Shown piece by piece: positions 56,763 through 64,000 of a DNA stretch of 64,000 bases (positions are counted from its first letter, which is position 1; every line of letters starts with the position of its first letter). The stretch lies in assembly GCF_036324505.1 (NCBI RefSeq), contig NC_086354.1, forward strand, positions 8,732,795 to 8,796,794, written 5' to 3'. The translations under genes and the position numbers were made by a program. The notes under the pieces were generated by a model. It was not told the origin of the DNA, searched no databases, and saw nothing but the letters and a program-made list of their open reading frames with translations. The DNA is from Eleginops maclovinus. Taxonomy: Eukaryota; Chordata; Actinopteri; Perciformes; Eleginopidae.

Positions 56763-57176
56763 ACCATGTGCGAAGCGTGACTATCATATCGGGTCTAATT
56801 TTCTCCTCCATTCAGCCAGCAACCTTAGACACTGGTAGGATAGACACACACATGCAGCATACATATTCACATTTGCACACAGACTTTGCTCACATGCATG
56901 AAGAGACACACACACACACACACACACACATCACAAAGGCATCACTCCCCATCTCTTGCTGTAAGACAGATGTAAGTGGGGTGTCATTGTGAGGTGAACA
57001 GACAGAGTGCAGGGTGATGAAGAGCACTGTTAAAACCCTGGTGTATGTATGTGTGTGTGTGTGTGGGGGGGGGGGTGCTTGGTACCTCATTGTGCCTTTA
57101 GGCCATGCTAAACGCATCATGATGCCACACACTTGAACCATACATTACATGCCGGATGCTGATAATAAGACACACA

Positions 57177-57179
<3 letters not shown>

Positions 57180-57261
<82 letters not shown>
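57180..57261. repeat. (CA)n microsatellite
   Basis: Pure CA run of about 82 bases. Confidence 0.97.
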
Positions 57262-57263
<2 letters not shown>

Positions 57264-57518
57264 ATCCAGATACATTGCCAGCCTATTCATTATTTGCATT
57301 GGGACTCTTCAATATTTCAGTAGACCCTTCTAATCCCATTACTTTGATTCTCAGAAGTGTGTGTAGGTGTGTGCATATTAGCAGGCTACACTGACTGTAT
57401 TGGAGAGCACAGGAGAAGGCCGTGTGAGATAGTGAGAAAGGAAATCAATCTTGGCAGAGGTAAAGAGAAAATGAGGAAATAAAGACAGAGGTGATAAAAG
57501 GCTTGAGGCGAGGAGAGA

Positions 57519-57669
57519 AGAAGAAGAAGAAGAAGAAGAAGAAGAAGAAGAAGAAGAAGAAGAAGAAGAAGAAGAAGAAGAAGAAGAACAAGAAGAACAA
57601 GAAGAACAAGAAGAACAAGAACAAGAAGAAGAACAAGAACAAGAACAAGAAGAACAAGAACAAGAAGAA
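57519..57669. repeat. (GAA)n / (GAACAA)n tract
   Basis: About 70 bases of pure GAA (57519-57588) grade into mixed GAACAA and GAAGAACAA units up to 57669. The plus strand is almost pyrimidine-free over 150 bases except for the C of each AAC. Confidence 0.97.
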
Positions 57670-57697
57670 CACCTATTGAATGGTACAAACTGCTTAG

Positions 57698-57804
<107 letters not shown>

Positions 57805-58719
57805 GTGTGTGTCCTGCATGGCCACAGCTGGGGAATAGCTGTGAAGTAATCCTAGCAACCAAATAACAGTCCACCGAGGTTTGCAAAATGCCGGAAAACC
57901 ACTGGGAATGAACATTTTTATTCATGCTGAGAGCCCAAAAATAGCTCTTGAATCAGCAACATGTTTGACCGCTGAGAATTTACTGATTGACATAGTAAAA
58001 CAAACGCATGTTTAAGAAAAAATATGAGGTACATTTGTCTGTTTTTTAAGCTTAGAGAAACACAACAGTTCAGTGGGGATGGGTTTATTTTGTGGCAACT
58101 TCTAGGTTTATATGTGTGAGTCTCCGGACATGCCAGAGGAAGGGGAGGGTGACCATTAGCCCATCTACCTTCCCTTCACCCCCTTTGCTAGATCGGCTCA
58201 CTTCCTCTTCCCTCCTTCATAAAATCTGCAAGTATGTGTGTGACTAATTACTGTGCGGGACTAGCCAAGCACCTGTCTGTCTAGGAGGAAGACAAAACAA
58301 CTGAGACACAGACGGAGGGGTTTTTAGAAGGGAAGCGAGAAAGAAAGTCATGTCAGCACATCAACTGTGAGTGTGTGCGTCTGTTTGTGTGTCTGACAAG
58401 CCACCTCTGTCCAACCTGCTGTTACATATTTAATACCCTGCCAGCCCTGCATATAGACCTCTCATTATCTAAAGAGGGAAACACACACGCACACACACTC
58501 GTACCATGTTTCACATTTAGGGTCGTAAGAGGAAATGTCACCTTGGTCCCACCAGACGACGAGCGATCAGTAAAAAAAAAAAAACTCTGACATGACTACT
58601 GCCACCCTGAAGAATTAAATGTGTGTGTGACTGTGTGTGAGAAAGCTAACTGATTAAAGAAACTAAGAAAGAGGATAGCTATGTGGACAAACACAGATTA
58701 AATGCCTGCAAAAGAGTAA

Positions 58720-58860
58720 GTGTGTGCGATTTGCATTTCAGTGGTCACAGTAATGTACTCGGGTTGGAGACTCCTTATTCCTCCTCTGATGTTTGTGATC
58801 CCCTAATTGGAGCTACTGAGGCGCTAATGTTAAGTCACTTTGGATAACAACATGAGCTTA
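58720..58860. promoter_or_regulatory. Candidate regulatory island with POU octamer
   Basis: ATTTGCAT (58729-58736) is a perfect POU octamer; CCCTAATTGG and GCGCTAATGTTAAG follow within 100 bases. It ends where the 58.9-kb GT array starts. Confidence 0.25.
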
Positions 58861-58873
58861 ACCTGTGAATGAG

Positions 58874-58999
<126 letters not shown>

Positions 59000-59322
59000 C
59001 TACTAAGAGCTATTATCATTAGGGGTGAGTGTGAGGCTAGCTGATCTCCCATTCAGCGCTGGCTGACTGATGCTCTGTAACCCCGCTATGCTGAATAGCC
59101 CAGGACCCGTTTTAACAGGCAGCCACACAAGTCGAGGCCATTTCTCATAGTGACTTCATAAAAGTCTGACCCCCCCCCCCATCCCACACTTTACCCCTAA
59201 GCTGCCCCCCTTCTCTCCAGCCCCCTGCTACCCATTCCATCTCTGTGAGCTCTCCCTTCTGTGAACTCAACCATCGGGTAGTGTTTGAATATGTGAGAGT
59301 ATGAGTGAAGGAAAATAATTTC

Positions 59323-59404
59323 ACTTACCTGAGATGTCGAGAACAAGGAGGTGGGAGGAGGCAGCACATGAGACAGAAAGAGAGGAAGGGAAAGGGAATT
59401 AGAA
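59323..59404 (-). other. Candidate recursive (ratchet) splice site 2
   Basis: On the minus strand a long pyrimidine-rich tract (about 59339-59397, with CCCTTTCCCTTCCTCTCTTT and CCTCCTCCCACCTCC) ends in CGACATCTCAG and runs directly into GTAAGTGAAA. A TTCTAAT branch-point-like motif lies at 59404-59398. The architecture matches the site at 40.4 kb: same strand, same TTCTAAT, similar branch-to-junction distance, and the same TCAGGTAAGT core. If both work, an intron running from beyond the right edge to the 27.6-kb exon would be removed in steps, with pieces of about 19 kb and 12.7 kb inside this window. A conventional exon ending here cannot be ruled out. Confidence 0.4.
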
Positions 59405-60599
59405 CAATTGGGGAACAGATTTCAAACTCAAACATTCTAACCGAAGAAGAATAGAAAGGATGACTTTACACAGATACAAACAGATTATTCAATATGCTTT
59501 TAAAATATATTTTAGCTGTTGTTTCAACAGGTTTTAATTTAACTGTTTGAAAAAAAAAATTAGTGCTGAAATCAATTGAAGAAGAAAAATTGAAGTATGT
59601 TGACATTGTACTTATTCTGTTTAAATAACTAATATCTTTGAGTATAATGCTATCATTACTTAAAAATACATGTATTTGAATCTGAATTTTTGATTATTTT
59701 GACTTTCTCAAACAAGGATTAAATCTCATCTGTTTTTTGTGGCTTTTATTATGTTTGATGAACAGTTTTTGTGTTTTTGAGTCAGTTCACTTGTTTCCTG
59801 TTGTATGTGTGTGATTTCATCTAGGGAGTCTGTGCAATAGTTTGCCTGTGTGTGAATCATCATCCAATCATCATCCATGCCGTGGCTAATTGACTGTCTA
59901 ATGTGGGGAGAAGTATCAGACCCTTAAAGAGTGAACAGCCTTTTGTTATGACGGGAACACAACACTCTCTGTGATGATGAGGATGGTGGGAGTCAAGTGG
60001 ACAGTCTGTGTGTGTGAGGGTGACAAGTCTTCATCATCTAATCAAATGTAATCTGACATCTTTAACATATAGTCAGAGTGTTTAAGTATGAAACAAGACA
60101 AATGCCAGCAGGGAGGACACACTACATTAATGTTACTACTATGTACAGACTTATAACAGCAGTGTGTGAAAAAAAAGTACAACACATGTGCTGCTTAAAA
60201 AGTGGAGCCCACCACAGGCTAACTGCTCCTTGTAGACCAATAAAAAACAAATGCTAGATGGAGCGATATAAAGTAGAAGAAAAAAATACACCCGACCGCT
60301 CATCAGGGGAATGATGGAGCGAGGTGGGATCCAAAGGGGAAAGCAGGAAGAAAACAGGGATGCTCATTAGTAGATAATAGGAGGTGTGAGTGTACCATCA
60401 CGTGTAATGTGCGGTGATGGAAATAACCCAGTGTGGCCAGGCTGTTTCTGCTCCATGTGGAGGGGGCAGCCTTGTTGTGGTTTGAGCAGCGGAGGCCACC
60501 TCCAGCTAACAGCTCCTGGTAGACCTATAAATTTGCCTTCATAAACAGGAGAGACTGGGAGAGAAGGGCAGAGGAAGGAGGTAGAGGAGTGTAAAAGAC

Positions 60600-60660
60600 A
60601 CAGAGAGAGAGAGAGAGAGAGAGCGTGAGAGAGAGAGCGAGAGAGGGGGGAGAGAGGGAG
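60600..60660. repeat. (GA)n-rich purine tract
   Basis: Interrupted GA repeats (GAGAGAGAG with GCGTGAGA and GGGGGGAG variants) within a purine-rich stretch that runs about 60545-60780 and is followed by a CT-rich stretch at about 60800-61075. Confidence 0.8.
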
Positions 60661-61389
60661 GGGTGAAAAGAGGTGAGGACAAAGGAAAAAGGAGGCAATG
60701 TGGAAGTGTAGGAACCATGGATGAAGGGAGTAAGAAAAAGGGAAGGAAGGTTGGTAGAGATGACAGAAAGGGAACGTTAATATATGTATAGGAAATATGT
60801 CATTTCCTCTTTCCTCAACTATGGTCTTCTCTCCTTTCCTTTTATTCTTTCCTTACATTTCTATATTCTTTAATCACATCATTTTCCTTTACTTTCTTAT
60901 TTTCTCATCTCCTCTTCTTCCCTTTTTCCTTCAATTTTATTCTACTCTCCTCATTTCCTTACATCTTTAGTTTGTTTTTCCTCACCTTCCCTCATTAGTA
61001 TATGTTATTTTTTCTGTTCTCAATTCCATTCATCTCTCCTCTTTTCCTTCCTTCCCTTTTCTCTTCTTCCTTTCAATAATTTCATATAATTTCCCACGGA
61101 TAAATTGAAACTTTTGAATGGCAGGAAGGTGAAAATGTTCGTGACTAGGCTGTTTAGATCATTAGCAGCGGCTCTACGACTCATTGGAGTGACAGGCCTC
61201 AGAGGAGTAACCAGCGGCAACCCCGCTCAACCTCGCTCAAGAGGCTTCTTCTTCTCAACCAATCACTTCCCCAGATGGTGCCGGGTCATCCAGGAAATAG
61301 GAAGTAGGGGTCGACCAATGAAAAAGCAGACCTGGCCTTTAAGCGCTGACCCGTGACACCTTCCTCCCACAAAAACAGACCGAACCTGT

Positions 61390-61436
61390 TGTGTGTGTGT
61401 GTGTGTGTGTGTGTGTGTCTTTGTGTGTGTGTGTGC
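61390..61436. repeat. (GT)n microsatellite, short
   Basis: GT run of 29 bases, CTTT interruption, then a further short GT run. Confidence 0.9.
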
Positions 61437-62128
61437 GCAGTGGGAAGGAAGAGTAGACCGGTGTCCAGCCGCCCAGCAACCCACCCCCAGCCAGACAAAA
61501 AACCTTGACCATCATTGTTTAGTGGTGGGACACACACACCTAAAGACTGTCTACATGTTTTAGTGGCCAACTGTGCATTTAACCTTCAGCTTTATGACAA
61601 AGACAAACAACACAGACAGCATAACGGACATGAGTGATGCAGTGTTTGATGGTGAGTGTCTTATCAAAATAAACTATGAGTTAAGAAAAGTACAAGCCTA
61701 AATGAAATAAAATGAGAGGAAATGGACTCAGACAGCAGGTCATAAAACCTTGAAAATGCTCCACAAACTGAAGCGAACTAAGGCGTAAATTTCTCCAAAT
61801 TGTTTTCCCTTGTGTCCCCTGTCTCTCTCCCTTAACTCCATCTATCACAACGAACCCCGGAGATTCCTAAAAGTGAAGATGACTCACATCGATGGGGGGA
61901 AACAAAAAATATTTATATCACGCCATTGAGCCACATGATATTATCTCTTTCCTTTTTCTACCTTTTTACTTGCTTTATGTTTGACTTTCCGAAAAGTGTG
62001 TGTGTTGGAAGTTTTCTGTGTGTGCTGTGCGTGTCTTTGGGAAGCAGCTGGAAACTTCACAAAGCGAAGTGAGCCTCTAGCTAAGGCAGTCATCCACTAT
62101 TAGTTTTACTGTTAAGACCATCAGACTC

Positions 62129-62132
<4 letters not shown>

Positions 62133-62189
<57 letters not shown>

Positions 62190-62190
62190 G
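62133..62190. repeat. Compound (TC)n(AC)n tract
   Basis: About 38 bases of CT followed by about 20 bases of CA. Confidence 0.95.
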
Positions 62191-62504
62191 CCACACACAT
62201 AGGCGCACAGTGGGGTAAGAGAACTGTTTCTGAACTTAAGGCCTTAGCTTTCAAGGGTTTGTCTTAATAACAGCACCAAGTACCGCAGCTTATCTTACCC
62301 TTATTGACTTCCAATGGCATTAACTCTTCAACCACTAGTGCTCTTTTGTGTTTTTTCCAAAGATAACTTCAAAATTATATGTAGCAGAGGAAGAATCCAG
62401 GTTTGAAAATTGTAGCCGATTAAAATTTGGCTTATTTTCAATATTTCTAGACGACCAGGATCTGCACTGTACATTTGTGGTTTTAATATTCCACTGAACC
62501 AATG

Positions 62505-62590
62505 ATGACTGGCCCAATTTTAATGAAACCTAGGCTCTAGCATTGGCTTAGGAAGAATCTAAAACATCTTGGATCGGATCGAAGAGATGG
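62505..62590 (-). repeat. Dispersed repeat family R1, copy 4
   Basis: The minus strand reads GATCCGATCCAAGATG, TTCTTCCTAAGCCAATGCTA and CATTAAAATTGGGCCAGTCA. The CCAATGCTA and TTGGGCCAGT blocks match the 33.1- and 42.9-kb copies in order. Heavily diverged. Confidence 0.45.
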
Positions 62591-63237
62591 AAACACAGCT
62601 TATGTTACACTTTTGAAAGTATTGAAAGTCAGAATAATCGAAAAAATGAATTCTCGACTAACATTAATGGAAATCCCTTGAGTCGGAACAAACAACTACG
62701 GAAAGTCAGTGAACATTTTGATCAACATTTCATGGTTCACCGGATCAGTTCCTTTAGCTCCAGTTGTCATGGAAATTCTTCAAACACAGTGAGCAATACT
62801 ATCAGCCTTTAAAGAGATGAAGATAATGACTTCTCAACTCAAATGGGACTATTCCAGGAGCCATCGATGTCCTGGACGTTCTAGTAGCCATTTTAGCTTA
62901 ATCTCATCAAGAATTTAGCATGGTCTCAAAGACTATAAAACACCTGATTTACAATCCAGGAAAATATCAGAGGTCATGTACCCTAAAACAAGATAACATT
63001 TGATGTAATTGATCAAAAAGTGGCTTTTTTAACCTAGAGACTGCATCCATCTGTGTTCTGAATGATCTGCCTGCCCTGGGGAATCTTTGCCGCATTTATC
63101 TCCCACTCTCCTTGACTCTTTCCTTTTTGTGTCATTCCTTACTTTACCTCCTACTCTCAATCTCTCCCCTGGTCCCAGAATGCTTTGAGCCTCTTCCCTG
63201 CTGCCTTTGAACCAAGATCAGACGGAGCGTTTTGGCT

Positions 63238-63388
<151 letters not shown>

Positions 63389-64000
63389 CCGCCCCAACAC
63401 AGCGCTGCTGCTCGTTCAGGTGCAAGAGATGGTCTGCTTTTTTGGTTGCCAGGCTCTCTGTATCTAGGTCTTTCTTTCTATTACTGTTGAGTCTCGCAAA
63501 ACTCCCCAAATATAATAAACGGACAGATTTTTTCCACATTTACCGTTCCCGCTGTTGACTGAAACTCTCAGAATGCAAAAAATGAAGACAAAATATAATC
63601 ATGGTCACTAAAAATAATTGGGCTTAACAAATGTGGAATTTCTAAACAAAGAGTTACACACCTGAGATTATACTAAATTATGTTAAAATAGAAAAGGAAA
63701 ATAGGTGCAGGATGGACAGACTACTGTGGAGGGATTGATGGATTGTTGAGCAGTTATTTCTATTTTGAAGAAGTTCCTATAAAAAGGCAGCTGCTGCTTA
63801 TTTTGAAAACGGCAACACTGTCATTTGTATGTGTGTGTGTGTGTGTGTGTGCGTGAGAGACGTTAAGCAACATTAAAAAGCGAAAAATACAGGTAGGAGG
63901 AGAGCAAGCTTAACCGCTACCTTTTACACCTGTCAAGAGCCAACTCAACTGTGTTTATACAATATTTATATGTGGCACACACACATACACACACATACAC

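Larger units (their letters stand above)
59405..63235. other. Non-coding block
   Basis: Contains purine-rich then pyrimidine-rich tracts at 60.5-61.1 kb, a possible first exon near 61.63 kb (see findings), and R1 copy 4. Otherwise unique. Confidence 0.5.

Noticed and set aside
61105..61356. 83-codon plus-strand open frame
   Set aside because: No domain, no conserved motif and composition like flanking non-coding DNA.

Overview
This 64-kb window looks like a stretch of vertebrate nuclear DNA, most likely from a teleost fish, probably a spiny-rayed one. The grounds are: no compact or operon-like genes; moderate to low GC; about forty perfect or near-perfect (CA)n/(GT)n arrays, many over 100 bp, a density typical of some teleosts; tRNA-derived SINE heads; and worn fragments resembling teleost LINE, Tc1/mariner and other dispersed repeats. 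Most long open frames are runs of His-Thr or Cys-Val encoded by the dinucleotide arrays and are not genes.

Only one stretch looks like real protein-coding sequence: a 102-bp internal exon on the minus strand (27610-27711). It has a good acceptor, a strong GTGAGT donor, an open frame with coding-like codons, and phase 1-1. I do not recognise the gene. Upstream of it in transcript order, on the same strand, are two sites (40382/40381 and 59329/59328) where a long pyrimidine tract ending in CAG is followed directly by GTAAGT. That is the arrangement expected of a recursive (ratchet) splice site, and the core TCAGGTAAGT occurs only these two times that I found. My working model is that the window lies largely inside long introns of a minus-strand gene, with the 27.6-kb exon reached by stepwise removal of an intron longer than 36 kb. 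This is inference; no transcript evidence is available here.

Layout: 1-10 kb is unique sequence with few arrays, an SINE head (1.5 kb), candidate regulatory islands (2.1, 4.4, 4.7 kb) and a LINE 3' end (5.4-5.7 kb). 10-24 kb carries many long CA arrays, an old ~150-bp tandem repeat (13.2-13.6 kb) and candidate islands at 12.7 and 18.8 kb. 24-32 kb is mostly unique and holds the exon. 32-49 kb is array-rich, with an SINE bounded by a perfect 15-bp target duplication (37.3 kb), a Tc1-like 3' end (36.1 kb), a local duplication with unequal GT expansion (42.1-42.5 kb) and a CA-GT-GT-CA cluster (45.1-45.9 kb). 49-64 kb contains further arrays, a CT tract, a GAA tract and several AT-rich homeodomain-motif islands. 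Four copies of one dispersed repeat family lie at 33.1, 42.9, 55.3 and 62.5 kb.

There are no complete genes, rRNA genes, functional tRNA genes or CRISPR arrays that I can support. The regulatory islands are called by eye from motif content and need a conservation test.
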